A stretch of 64,000 nt of DNA from an uncultured Lachnospiraceae bacterium (GCA_910577825.1 CAJTOK010000001.1:62001-126000), one strand, 5' to 3'. Positions 25,933-35,653 are shown, counted from the stretch's first letter. The notes: generated by a model from the sequence alone, not told the origin. A program made the numbers and translations.

Positions 25933-27528
25933 TTAAGACCGGGACTGGCGCCTGTATTTAGCTGGTGTACAGCCTTTAGCGCTTATAAAACGGTTTACAA
26001 AGTAATCAAGGTTATGGTATCCTACTTCTTCTGCAATCTGCAGTATTTTTTTATCCGTATGTATTAATAATGATGCTGCTTCATCAAGCCTTACCTGGTT
26101 TAAGTAATCTTTAAATGAACAGCCGTATTTTTTGCGGAAAAGCTGCCCTAAATATGCACTGTTTACATAGTATTTCTCACTAAGTTCCTTTAAGGTGAGG
26201 TTAGATGAATAATTTTCCTTAACTTCTCTTTCAATCTCACCAAGAACACCTCTTGAAACATTCCTGCGTAATTGTGCAAGGTACTCTGCATACTCATATA
26301 CAAATCCTAATACATGTGCCTTGCTGCCCCTTATAAGCCCTTCATGGAATGAGTGTTCACTTATAAGCCTTATTACCTCTTCCTGGTTTATATTATCATC
26401 CTGCTTTGCTGCAAGATGTATAAGCTGGAATATAAGATAGTTTATATTTAAATTCTTAAAACCACCGGTTACCCCTCCCCACGTCTGCTGCATTGTTTCA
26501 AAAAAACAGTCTACTGCTTTGTGTATCTGTACCTGCTGGTTCTGTTCAATAGCAGATAAAAGTGCGTCAATTTCATCCTTGCATAATACAGCACCATCAT
26601 TTGATACCTGTATTTCCTCGTCATAATAGTATATATCCTTGCTGCTCCTGAACCCTTTGCATGACCTGAGTATGCAGACTGTACTGTAAGATTTGGCAAT
26701 ATTTTTTATATCATCAATTTTCTTGCCCACAAGCATCACTACAGGGACTCCGGCATTACGTTTTAAATATGACATAAAATACCCAAGATATCCCCTTTCA
26801 TCCCTCATGCTGTCCTTTGCCATATAATCACAATATACAAACCCGATGTCATATACCCTCTCTTTGCCAGAAACATCAAAAACACAGTGGTCTGCATTCA
26901 CGCCTAAAAATTCCATACATACCTCTGCCAGTTTCCTCTGGTATACCCTTTTATCTTCATCAGATATATCTTCGCCAAGCTGCTCTTCATCCAGCTCAAT
27001 CTCCACGTAACGCAGGACTTCCGAAAAACGCATCTGTTCCTTTACACACATTAAATTAACATTGTCATATTTCCCGCCAATAACAGCTATAAGGTTCCTG
27101 GCAAGGTATGCCCTTTCCCGCTTGCGGATTTCTTTAGTTTCTTCTTCCTTGTCTGCATTTAATTCAGCTACCTTTTTTAATGTTTCTAAAAGCTGTTCCT
27201 TTTCAACAGGTTTTAAAATATAATCCGTACATTTATATTTTATTGCTTTCTGTGCATAAGAAAAATCAGCATAACCGCTTAATATCACAAAAAAAGCGTT
27301 TGATATTTCTTCTTCCCTTATCTTTTTTAAAAGCTCCAGCCCTGAAACTATTGGCATATTTATATCTGCAAGAATTAAATCAACGTGGTTGTTTTTCAGG
27401 AACATAAGCGCTTCCCTGCCATCATGTGCTGTCCCTGCAATTTCAAAACCTTCCTTTTTCCAATTTATTAATATTTCCAGTCCCTGTAATATAAATGGTT
27501 CATCATCTACAAGCAAAACTTTTAACAT
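25933..27528 (-). CDS. YesN-like response regulator with AraC-type DNA-binding domain
   Basis: 531 residues. The receiver domain (1-120) has phospho-Asp at about 55 (VDLILADINMP) and the conserved Lys in YILKPVEKE. A middle region of about 280 residues has no clear motif. The C-terminal AraC/HTH domain (about 430-531) has YYVNSAYLGQLFRKKYGCSF and AEEVGYHNLDYFVNRF. AGGAGG precedes the start. It follows the kinase by 16 bp and precedes the importer operon, the common YesM-YesN-ABC layout in which the kinase senses an extracellular sugar, often with the binding protein. I infer that it binds the CTATAATT direct repeats before the xylanases and the importer. Confidence 0.93.
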   Translation of the reverse strand: MLKVLLVDDEPFILQGLEILINWKKEGFEIAGTAHDGREALMFLKNNHVDLILADINMPIVSGLELLKKIREEEISNAFFVILSGYADFSYAQKAIKYKCTDYILKPVEKEQLLETLKKVAELNADKEEETKEIRKRERAYLARNLIAVIGGKYDNVNLMCVKEQMRFSEVLRYVEIELDEEQLGEDISDEDKRVYQRKLAEVCMEFLGVNADHCVFDVSGKERVYDIGFVYCDYMAKDSMRDERGYLGYFMSYLKRNAGVPVVMLVGKKIDDIKNIAKSYSTVCILRSCKGFRSSKDIYYYDEEIQVSNDGAVLCKDEIDALLSAIEQNQQVQIHKAVDCFFETMQQTWGGVTGGFKNLNINYLIFQLIHLAAKQDDNINQEEVIRLISEHSFHEGLIRGSKAHVLGFVYEYAEYLAQLRRNVSRGVLGEIEREVKENYSSNLTLKELSEKYYVNSAYLGQLFRKKYGCSFKDYLNQVRLDEAASLLIHTDKKILQIAEEVGYHNLDYFVNRFISAKGCTPAKYRRQSRS

Positions 27529-27544
27529 ACCAGTACCTCCTTGT

Positions 27545-29317
27545 TTAATCTGCGCATTTTAAACATCTGCATGGAATTTTAATTTGTACAATAAGCCCCA
27601 TTCCCTCTTCACCGTCAAGTTCAAATACTGCTTCACCGCCAGTTTCCATTTTCAGGCGCAGGCAGGCATTAACTACGCCAACCCGCCCTTTTTCATGCAA
27701 AAGCCCGATACTTGCATTACGCATTTTCCATAAAAGTTTCTCCATAAGGGCTTCATCCATTCCTTTTCCTGTATCCTCAATTTCCAGGCACAGATACGAA
27801 TCCTTTTTATAAATACGTACAAATACCCATCCTGGCGATGCTTTGCTTTCAATGCCATGTACACAGGCATTTTCCACAAAAGTTACTACTGTAAGTTTCG
27901 GTATTATATATTTTTTACATTCATTATCTACATTTACTGCATATGACAGTTTGCTTCCAAACCTGTATTTTTGTATACTTAAATATGCCCTGGCAAATTC
28001 TGTTTCTTTTTCTATTTCAATTAAATCATCCCCCCAGTCTACATACTGCCTCTGTAATACAGCTAATTTCTCTATCATATCAGCGGTTTCGGTTTCTTTT
28101 TTCAAAACACTGTGCATCCTTATGCTTTCCAGTGTATTAAAGAGAAAATGCGGGTTAATCTGGCTGTGAAGTGCAAGCAGTTCAGCTTCCTGCCTTGCAA
28201 CTGTCATTTCCTGTTCTTTTATTTTATTTTTATAGACTATCTGTATAAGTGAATTTATTCTTGTTGCCATTTTATTATAGCTGCGCATAAGGTTTCCTAT
28301 TTCATCTTCACCACGCACATTTTCAATTCCAATAAGGCTTTCATCATTTATATTTTTAAATGTATCACTTAATATTCCAAGCCTTACTGTAAATGATTTA
28401 TTCAGAAAGCGCAGCATAATTGCGGGAAATACAGCATTCAGTAACACAAGAAATAATATGGCAGGAAGGTTTTTGCGTACTTCTGCCAGGGTATTTGCCT
28501 GGGAATTAATAACGCATATCTCCATATATGCACCATAAACGTCCATTACAGTTTTATAGCCGGTTTTGCTGTAACCGCTAAATTCCTCAAATTCCCTGCC
28601 TATGCTTGTATATTTCCCGTTTGATAAAACAATTTTCCCATTATAGCATATAAAAATATCCATTGGGTAACTCATCTGTTTAAGATACCTGTTTATGCCA
28701 GCGTAATCAAGCTCTATTAAAAGAATTTTTTCACGTTGTTTATCATAAAAATCTAAATTCTGGATAAACATCATTCTGCGCTTTGGCTCTACAGCCGGCC
28801 ATTTTGTTGCATCATAATCAAAATACAAAAGCTGTGGCATCCCTGTCTTTTTAAAAAATGTGTACCACTGGGAATCCATTTCTTTTTCAATTCTTGAAAA
28901 CCTGCCACCATTAATAATGGTATTATTATCAACGTACATGGTAAATTTTATATTGTCCAGTATAGCAATATTGCCAGACCACCTATGTTTTATAAACTCC
29001 TGGTAACTTGTTACATATTCATAAGAATCTTTATATTCCCTGTCCATAAAATCATTGGTTTCCCTGTCCATATATATGCTTTTGCCAAGCTTTGCCGCCT
29101 GCTCAATCTGGTTTCCCAGACTGTACTTGACAGCATTTGCCATATTGTCCATTTCATTATACATTGATATTCTTTCTGAACGGAAAATAATATAAACTAT
29201 TATACTGTCTGTAATTATTAATGGAAACAGCACACATATTATATATAATAAATAAAATTTTTTCTTTATTTTATAATTATCAAGACGCTCCTCAAGCTTA
29301 TGTAAGATATTTTTCAT
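27545..29317 (-). CDS. YesM-like sensor histidine kinase
   Basis: 590 residues from the ATG at 29317, chosen because GGAGG lies 5 bases upstream; the ATG at 29329 precedes that site. TM1 is about residues 18-42 (YLLYIICVLFPLIITDSIIV). An extracellular sensor of about 250 residues and TM2 (about 280-300, LPAILFLVLLNAVF) follow, then a HAMP region. The His_kinase domain has phospho-His near 390 (QINPHFLFNTLESI), and the ATPase domain has VENACVHGI and DTGKGM. The start overlaps the end of the GH115 gene by 20 bp, so the two are translationally coupled. It should phosphorylate the YesN-like regulator downstream. Confidence 0.92.
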   Translation of the reverse strand: MKNILHKLEERLDNYKIKKKFYLLYIICVLFPLIITDSIIVYIIFRSERISMYNEMDNMANAVKYSLGNQIEQAAKLGKSIYMDRETNDFMDREYKDSYEYVTSYQEFIKHRWSGNIAILDNIKFTMYVDNNTIINGGRFSRIEKEMDSQWYTFFKKTGMPQLLYFDYDATKWPAVEPKRRMMFIQNLDFYDKQREKILLIELDYAGINRYLKQMSYPMDIFICYNGKIVLSNGKYTSIGREFEEFSGYSKTGYKTVMDVYGAYMEICVINSQANTLAEVRKNLPAILFLVLLNAVFPAIMLRFLNKSFTVRLGILSDTFKNINDESLIGIENVRGEDEIGNLMRSYNKMATRINSLIQIVYKNKIKEQEMTVARQEAELLALHSQINPHFLFNTLESIRMHSVLKKETETADMIEKLAVLQRQYVDWGDDLIEIEKETEFARAYLSIQKYRFGSKLSYAVNVDNECKKYIIPKLTVVTFVENACVHGIESKASPGWVFVRIYKKDSYLCLEIEDTGKGMDEALMEKLLWKMRNASIGLLHEKGRVGVVNACLRLKMETGGEAVFELDGEEGMGLIVQIKIPCRCLKCAD

Positions 29318-32183
29318 CCCAGCCTCCATGATAACTTACAGAAGGTCCTAAATACGATTTCTTTAAAATATCTTTTGAAATAAATATTCCCTCTAGTACA
29401 AATTCCGGGTCTATAGCATATATTTCTATCTTATTCAGGCCTTGGTTTAAATTTATATGTAACCTGGTTCTATGTACCTGCTCCATTACTCCCTGGCTCC
29501 ATTCTGCATTACAGTCTTCCCCGGCTTTGTAGTCTTTGGAAACTGACGGGATTTTCCCTAAATCTTTATTATTAACACACAGGCCAAAATATATCCTGCC
29601 CCCTTCTTTTAACGGGTTTGACGGGGCCTGCCATATTTCCAGGTAATATGGCCCTTCTTCCCTTACCACAATGTTATACCCAAGTACCGGCAAAACTTCA
29701 CCCTCAGAATAGTTTCTGGCTGGAAGCGCTTTATATGCACAGCCCAGCTTGCCATAATTACTTAGAACTTCCCATTTCCTGATGCTGCCATCCCTTTTAT
29801 ATGAACAATGCCCTGCATGTATTGATACAACCCCGTCTTTTTCAAAATATGTGCCTGCCGGGAAACCTTGTGTATTAAGGCGGCAGCCCCATATACTGGC
29901 AGCTATTCTGGCACCGGCACCTTCTATATAAATTATATGTTCCTTTGGTATGTCGGGCAGCTGGCTTTCTATACATGAAATATACAGGATACCATGGCTG
30001 GATATATAGTTTTTGGGCTGTTCCAGTTTAAGCCATGCACATGCGGGGGAATCTATGGTACATTCAAACCCCTCTTTGCCGCCATTATCAATTTCAATCC
30101 TGGCAATACTTGTTCCTGGATATAAAAAATCCTTGATTTCTATAATTTCCGGCTTTCCATAATTTTTTACTGCAATATCTTTTTTATTTGCCAGTGATAC
30201 TATCATCTGCGGTTTGTCTAATGGTTCAACTGTATAGCGCACCGGCCACCTGCACCCGTCTTCATTCCATTTTACAAAGCCGGTATGGTGTCCCATCTCC
30301 ATGCCCTTCCATTTGCCATTTTTGAATGATGCAAATTCTTCTTTGTATTTTTTATTTTTATAGATTGCACACTTTACTTTATCCCTGTATTTATTTGCTA
30401 TTATTTTGCCCTGCTCTGCATAATGCCTGTTCTTTCCGGCATATAAATTCATAAGAAGTGTGTTTGTACACATAAGAACCTGGTATTCTATAATGCTGTA
30501 ATATGTATCCAGGTATTCTGCCGGCATTTTTCTTTTAATATTATCTGACTTCTTTTTTAATTTTATAACCCGGTTAACCATCCTGTCCGCCTCATCATAA
30601 TTATATGCGTGGAATACACTTCCATCCAGTGACTCAGGCTTGCGCATTGATGCCAGGTTTATACATTCATTTAATATATCACTAACCGGTTTAATAATAT
30701 CCCTGCATTCTTCTTTATTAAACTGTGTTTTAACCCATTCCATTGTATAAATATTATAACTGTCCAGGTTTTTTGTGCCCCATTTATCAAAATCATATGC
30801 CATGTCCATAAAATAAGAAAGCGGAAATTCATTGCCCTTTATATCACCTGCATTAACTATCCATATATCACGTATGCCATATTCATATGCCTGTGTCATC
30901 TGTTCCCATATTTTTGATAACTGTGTTGTGTTTATCCACTCATAAGAAACAGGCGAACCATGGTAATCCAGATGGTAATATATGCCAAATCCGCCAGTAT
31001 GTTTCCTGATGGACTGGTCTGGAAGTTTACGCATATATCCATAATTATCCTCACAAAACATTAATATTGCAGAATCCAGGCCGTCCCAGTCTTTTAGTCC
31101 CTTTACTTTATCTGTGCCATAAAAATATTCTTCTACCTCTTTATAAATTGCCACCAGCCTTGGATGTGTATAATCTTTTGTATCAGCATACCTGGATATT
31201 AAACTGTCCTGCATGGTAATGATATCTTTCCATAAATTTATGCTTTCTTCAAGGGAACTGCTTCCCTGCATTATGCTGTCACGTTCACCCCTCATCCCGA
31301 CAGTAATTATATTTTCATATTTCCCGCTGCGTATAAGCCCGTCACGCCAGAATTTTAACAGCCCGTCTTTATTGGTGGCATAATTCCACTCTGTCCCATA
31401 TTCCTGGTTAATGCCTTTATATATATCCCACTCCTCGCCTGCCCTTAAACATGGCTCATGGTGGGAATTGCCAATAATGACCCCGTACTCATCTGCTAAT
31501 TCCTCATTCCTGCTGCCCGGCCCGTCAAGTGCAAAGGAAGAAGACCACATTGCAGGCCAGAGGTAATTTCCTTTCAGCCTTAAAAGCAGTTCAAATACTT
31601 TGTCATACATTTCTGCACAGAACCCGCCAAAATGTTCCATTGCCCAGTTTCCAAAACAAGGCCACTCATCATTTATAAAAAACCCCCTGTACTTTACTGA
31701 AGGCTCTTTTGATATTTCTTCCATATCTTTGTTAAAAACAATGCTGCCTGTACATTCCACATATACATCACCCCAGTATACAAGAGGGCTTACGCCAAAT
31801 TTTTCTGACAGCCTGAATATTCCATAAATAGTACCCCGTTTATCGCTTCCTGCTACCACAAGCATTTTCCTGATATCCCCATAAGGGTTTTCTATAAAAA
31901 ATATCCCATATACTTCCCTTAAATTCTTTATCCTGCTTAAATCAATTTTCCCGTCCTGTTCCATTTTGTCTAAAATGCTGCTTCTTCCTGCCGTTGCAAA
32001 CAGTACCACTTCCTTAACACCTTCCGGGCAGCAATCTGTTATACAAGGCTTCCTGCCTATTACAAGTTCCATGTCCCCTGCTGCCTTAGAAGCAATTTTT
32101 TTAACACCTTCATATGCTGTGCTTTCAACAATAATTGGAACACATTTATTTATATCTGAAACTATCTGTTTTTTATTATCCAT
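29298..32183 (-). CDS. GH115 xylan alpha-1,2-glucuronidase, intracellular
   Basis: 961 residues, the usual size for the family, with no signal peptide and AGGAGG upstream. GH115 blocks seen include VKYRGFFINDEWPCFGNWAM, LLLRLKGNYLWPAMWSSSF, NSHHEPCLRAGEEW, MRGERDSIMQG and HLDYHGSPVSYEW. Members remove (4-O-methyl)glucuronic acid from internal or terminal xylose residues of glucuronoxylan. A cytoplasmic copy implies that glucuronic-acid-decorated oligosaccharides are imported intact and debranched inside. It is followed with overlap by the sensor kinase, tying enzyme and signalling expression together. The last 230 residues are beta-sandwich-like, consistent with the C-terminal domain needed for dimer formation in known members. 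Confidence 0.95.
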   Translation of the reverse strand: MDNKKQIVSDINKCVPIIVESTAYEGVKKIASKAAGDMELVIGRKPCITDCCPEGVKEVVLFATAGRSSILDKMEQDGKIDLSRIKNLREVYGIFFIENPYGDIRKMLVVAGSDKRGTIYGIFRLSEKFGVSPLVYWGDVYVECTGSIVFNKDMEEISKEPSVKYRGFFINDEWPCFGNWAMEHFGGFCAEMYDKVFELLLRLKGNYLWPAMWSSSFALDGPGSRNEELADEYGVIIGNSHHEPCLRAGEEWDIYKGINQEYGTEWNYATNKDGLLKFWRDGLIRSGKYENIITVGMRGERDSIMQGSSSLEESINLWKDIITMQDSLISRYADTKDYTHPRLVAIYKEVEEYFYGTDKVKGLKDWDGLDSAILMFCEDNYGYMRKLPDQSIRKHTGGFGIYYHLDYHGSPVSYEWINTTQLSKIWEQMTQAYEYGIRDIWIVNAGDIKGNEFPLSYFMDMAYDFDKWGTKNLDSYNIYTMEWVKTQFNKEECRDIIKPVSDILNECINLASMRKPESLDGSVFHAYNYDEADRMVNRVIKLKKKSDNIKRKMPAEYLDTYYSIIEYQVLMCTNTLLMNLYAGKNRHYAEQGKIIANKYRDKVKCAIYKNKKYKEEFASFKNGKWKGMEMGHHTGFVKWNEDGCRWPVRYTVEPLDKPQMIVSLANKKDIAVKNYGKPEIIEIKDFLYPGTSIARIEIDNGGKEGFECTIDSPACAWLKLEQPKNYISSHGILYISCIESQLPDIPKEHIIYIEGAGARIAASIWGCRLNTQGFPAGTYFEKDGVVSIHAGHCSYKRDGSIRKWEVLSNYGKLGCAYKALPARNYSEGEVLPVLGYNIVVREEGPYYLEIWQAPSNPLKEGGRIYFGLCVNNKDLGKIPSVSKDYKAGEDCNAEWSQGVMEQVHRTRLHINLNQGLNKIEIYAIDPEFVLEGIFISKDILKKSYLGPSVSYHGGWDEKYLT

Positions 32184-32220
32184 TTAAACCTCCTGCTGGT
32201 ATTTTTTTATAATTATAATA

Positions 32221-32250
32221 AAGACCTTCTGAAATCTTTCAAAAGGCCTT
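32221..32250 (-). terminator. Hairpin between GH3 and GH115 genes
   Basis: AAGACCTTCTGAAATC (32221-32236) folds against TTTCAAAAGGCCTT (32237-32250), with G-U pairs and a tight loop. On the minus strand AT-rich sequence with several U's follows. It lies 35 bp past the GH3 stop codon. It is probably a terminator or attenuator, so GH115 may be expressed at a lower level than GH3 from the same transcript. Confidence 0.55.
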
Positions 32251-32285
32251 ATATTATAATTTATAATAAAATTTTTACTTTGCTC

Positions 32286-34430
32286 CTAATACTCTGTTAC
32301 ACATTCACTGCCAGTCCTCTTTATTGTAAAAGCAGCTGTTTTCTTTCCTGTAAGCTCCTCGCTTCTTTCACCTGGCTGCTGGCCGCCAATGCTTATAATA
32401 TACTCCCCGGGCCTTAAAACACACTGCCCGTCTTCTGTAATAATTGCAAAATCCCTTGGGGTTAATGTAAATTCTGCTTCCTTTTCCTCACCTGGGGCTA
32501 AACTTACACATTGTACCTTCTTTAACTGGTATCCTGGTTCATAAGCTTCAGGGTCTTTATGTTTTATATAGACCTGTACAATTTCATCCACTTTATAAGA
32601 ACCTTTATTAGCAACTTTTGTCTTTACGGTGACATTATCACTAACTGTACATTCTGTAGTATCCGTTACTTGACAGGAATAACATATATCTGTGTATGAC
32701 AGGCCATATCCAAAAGGATATAATATTTCACAGTCTGTATAACGGTATGTCCTGTTTGCCATGCTGTAGTCACAGAAATCCGGGAGGCCGTCTGTATTAC
32801 CATAAAATGTAACTGGAAGCTTGCCTGATGGTGAATCTTCACCAAACAATATTTCTGCAACTGCCTTTCCGCCGCGTGCCCCTGGATACCAGGCATCAAT
32901 AATGGCATCCACATTCTGGCCTGCCCATGAAATATCTATTGCACTTCCTGCAAGCAATACAAGTATTACGGGTTTTCCAACAGCTGTTACCCTCTCAAGG
33001 AGTTCCTGCTGCAGCCCTGGAAGCATAAGCCCTGGTTTGTCCCCGCTGGCATACTCATTGCCTGCGTCCCCTTCTTCACCTTCTATGGTGGCATCAAGCC
33101 CGAGGCATAAAATTACAACATCAGCCCTTTCCGCTGCTATAACAGCTTCTTCAAAACGGTCTTTCTTTTCTGCAAGAAATTCTACTTTATCTTTATATAA
33201 GTGGCAGCCCTCAGCATACAATACCTCTTTCTCATATCCAAGATACTGCTGTATGCCCTCAAGTGGTGTAATATAACTTGAAGATGTCCCTGTATAATTG
33301 CCCACAAGTGCATCCCTTGAATCAGCATTTGGCCCTATTACTGCAACTGTATTTATCTTATTTTTATCCAGCGGCAGGATATTATCTTTATTTTTCAGCA
33401 GGACAATGCTTCTCTTTGCTGCTTCAAGTGAAAGTTCTATATGTTCCCTGCACTCAACTTTGCTATATGGTATATCCTTGTACGGTGACGGGTAATCCTC
33501 CATCATTCCCAGACGTATCCTTACTTCAACCAGGCGTTCTACAGCTTCTGTTATTGCTTCTTCACTAATTAACCCTTTCTTATAAGCAGGCATAAGGTGT
33601 AAATATGCTGTGCCACAGTTCAAATCACAGCCATTATTAACTGCCATTGCAGCAGATTCTTCAACTGTATCTGTTACATGGTGGTTCTCATGGAAATCAT
33701 TTATTGCCCAGCAGTCAGATACCACATGTCCTTCAAATCCCCATTCGTCCCTTAATATATCTTTAAGCAGTTTACGGCTTCCACATGCCGGTTCACCATT
33801 TACCCTGTTGTAAGCTCCCATTACGGCTTCAACTTTTGCTTCTTTTACACATCTGCTAAATGCGTAAAGATAAGTATCGTATAAATCATGTACTGATACT
33901 TTTGCATCAAATTCATGGCGGATTGCTTCCGGCCCGCTATGTACTGCAAAATGTTTTGCACATGCAGCTGATTTAAGATGTTCCCTGTCCTCTCCCTGCA
34001 GCCCTTTTATATATGCCATGCCCAGTTCTGATGAAAGGTAAGGGTCTTCCCCGTATGTTTCATGCCCGCGCCCCCATCTCGGGTCACGGAATATGTTTAT
34101 ATTAGGTGCCCAGAATGTAAGCCCCTTATAAATTCCATGGTCACCACGTTTTGAAAATTCATTAAACTTTGCACGTCCCTCAGTTGATACAGCATCAGCA
34201 ATCCTGTATAAAAGACCTGCATCAAAAGATGCTGCCATACCTATTGCCTGTGGAAAAACAGTTGCCACCCCTGCCCTTGCCACGCCATGCAGTGCTTCAT
34301 TCCACCAGTTATATGCAGGTATTCCAAGCCTTTCAATGGCTGGGGATTCATACAGCATCTGTTTCATTTTTTCTTCCAGTGTCATTTTTGCTACAAGCTC
34401 ATGCGCATATTCCCTTGTCTTTTCACTCAT
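32286..34430 (-). CDS. GH3 beta-xylosidase, intracellular
   Basis: 714 residues with no signal peptide; GGTGGAG lies 5 bases upstream. The N-terminal barrel has NWWNEALHGVARAG, a signature of the xylosidase/arabinofuranosidase group of GH3. The nucleophile Asp is near residue 239 (HVVSDCWAIND). The second alpha/beta domain (about 350-560) includes GPNADSRDALVGNYTG, and a C-terminal fibronectin-III-like domain (about 600-700) completes the standard three-domain form. It removes xylose from the non-reducing end of xylo-oligosaccharides. Upstream lie a 17-bp palindrome and structured element copy B. It is the first gene of the leftward GH3-GH115-kinase-regulator group. Confidence 0.94.
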   Translation of the reverse strand: MSEKTREYAHELVAKMTLEEKMKQMLYESPAIERLGIPAYNWWNEALHGVARAGVATVFPQAIGMAASFDAGLLYRIADAVSTEGRAKFNEFSKRGDHGIYKGLTFWAPNINIFRDPRWGRGHETYGEDPYLSSELGMAYIKGLQGEDREHLKSAACAKHFAVHSGPEAIRHEFDAKVSVHDLYDTYLYAFSRCVKEAKVEAVMGAYNRVNGEPACGSRKLLKDILRDEWGFEGHVVSDCWAINDFHENHHVTDTVEESAAMAVNNGCDLNCGTAYLHLMPAYKKGLISEEAITEAVERLVEVRIRLGMMEDYPSPYKDIPYSKVECREHIELSLEAAKRSIVLLKNKDNILPLDKNKINTVAVIGPNADSRDALVGNYTGTSSSYITPLEGIQQYLGYEKEVLYAEGCHLYKDKVEFLAEKKDRFEEAVIAAERADVVILCLGLDATIEGEEGDAGNEYASGDKPGLMLPGLQQELLERVTAVGKPVILVLLAGSAIDISWAGQNVDAIIDAWYPGARGGKAVAEILFGEDSPSGKLPVTFYGNTDGLPDFCDYSMANRTYRYTDCEILYPFGYGLSYTDICYSCQVTDTTECTVSDNVTVKTKVANKGSYKVDEIVQVYIKHKDPEAYEPGYQLKKVQCVSLAPGEEKEAEFTLTPRDFAIITEDGQCVLRPGEYIISIGGQQPGERSEELTGKKTAAFTIKRTGSECVTEY

Positions 34431-34477
34431 TTCTTCTCCACCTTTAAAATATATTTTCCGAAATACATATATACAGA

Positions 34478-34494
34478 TTACAATATTATTGTAA
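34478..34494. promoter_or_regulatory. 17-bp palindrome upstream of the GH3 gene
   Basis: TTACAATATTATTGTAA is a perfect 8-1-8 inverted repeat, 48 bp before the GH3 start codon and inside the likely promoter region. It is a candidate operator for a dimeric repressor. No matching site was noticed at the other island promoters. Confidence 0.45.
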
Positions 34495-34559
34495 TAAAAG
34501 CGGCTTTTTTAATCTTCTAAATTATTGCCTATAAATTATCAATTATTGCTAATCCGGTT

Positions 34560-34750
34560 TATCTGGATATTACTCTGTATGGCTCTGGCAGTTTCAAAGT
34601 TTTTCCAGCCGGCAGCCGCTCCCGCTTAGATGAAGCACGCAGTGGTGCATAAAATCTGGCAGAACCAGATTTAAGCACCAGCGGCTTCATATACTGCCTT
34701 TTGGAAAAATCTTTGAAACCTGCCAGAGAATCCACTCTTTGTATTATTTC
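34560..34750 (-). repeat. Structured palindromic element, copy B
   Basis: On the minus strand it has the same order of words as copies A and C: CAAAGAG..GATT..CTGGCA, an outer stem (TCTCTGGCAG with CTGCCAGAG; TTTCAAAG with CTTTGAAA), ATATGAAGCCGCTGGTGCTT, a small hairpin (ATCTGG/CCAGAT), TTTATGCACCACTGCGTG and AAGCGGGAGCGGCTG. The stem sequences differ from A and C but remain paired. It accounts for most of the 450-bp gap between GH3 and the transposase remnant and points towards GH3. Confidence 0.72.
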
Positions 34751-34881
34751 AGGTAAAATCCTGGCATACCGCTAATTTTCTGGATTTCAAACTAAATTTT
34801 TGTCATGTCCGTTTTATAAAAATATTTTCAAATATGTTCCAATATTATATAATAAATAAAAAACGGCAGGTAGTATAAACA

Positions 34882-35265
34882 ATGGATAAAATCAAAGAAA
34901 AATTTTTAGCAGTACAGGACAAAAAACACCAGAGTTATGTGGAACATAAATTAAGTGGCATACTTGTCATAACCATGTATGCTATTTTATGTGGTATAGA
35001 CAGTTCAGGCGGAATAACCTGTTATGCAGAAAATAAAAAAGAGTTCCTTGAAAATAAATCTGGTATTACAAAAATACCATCCAAGGCAACATTAAGCCGT
35101 ATTTTAAATATGGTGGATGCTGAAAAGATTGCAGAAATAATAACAGGGATTATGTCCTGGCCAAAGAATGTTATATGAAGATGTAAAACTTTATATGGAA
35201 GAAAGCACCAGTGAAAAAGAAATGAAAATATACACAACTATTAATAAAAATAATGGCACATAAAA
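34882..35265 (+). pseudogene. ISAs1-family transposase remnant
   Basis: The first 93 codons from 34882 (MDKIKEKFLAVQDKKHQSYV, then KLSGILVITMYAILCGIDSS, ending IPSKATLSRILNMVDAEKI) match the N-terminal DDE-associated domain of ISAs1 transposases, followed by ITGIMSWPKNVI and a stop. In another frame the DNA just after reads LYEDVKLYMEESTSEKEMKI and then stops. That resembles a segment normally a hundred or more residues further on, so the gene has an internal deletion and frameshift. The catalytic DDE region is gone. It is flanked by inverted copies B and C of the palindromic element. Confidence 0.75.
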
Positions 35266-35410
35266 AATATGTTTTATCACAGCCAAGAAAAAAAGTTTAT
35301 AAAACCAGTATGTTTGACTGTTTGTTAAAACAACAGGCTTTTGGAAGTACTTAAAAATTTATGAAACAGACGTGAATTTTTGTTTATATCCAAAGCTTTA
35401 TTTAAAAGCA

Positions 35411-35620
35411 GCCAGAATGTATATTGCATGGCAATTTTTCAAATGTTCTTACAAAAGGCAGCTGTATGAATCCGCTGGTGTTTAAGCCCTGTATTCAATG
35501 CTTCAAAGACGTTTTTCTTTGAAGCATTGAATACAGGGCTTTATGCACCATTGCGTGATTAATTCAAGCGGAAGCGGGCTGGCCGTTGTAAGAACTTTGA
35601 AATTGCCATGCCAATGTCTG
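35411..35620 (+). repeat. Structured palindromic element, copy C
   Basis: Outer stem: ATTGCATGGCAATTT pairs with AAATTGCCATGCCAAT, then GTTCTTAC with GTAAGAAC. The core has AGCTGTATGAATCCGCTGG, TGTTTAAGCCC, an exceptionally long internal hairpin (CTGTATTCAATGCTTCAAAG with its complement, 35489-35536) and GGGCTTTATGCACCATTGCG. It ends in AAGCGGAAGCGGGCTG. Core words are shared with copies A and B, but the inner and outer stems have different sequences and are still paired. It lies upstream of the AraC gene in the same orientation. Confidence 0.72.
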
Positions 35621-35653
35621 TATACCAAGATTTATTAACGGTATAATTACTTT

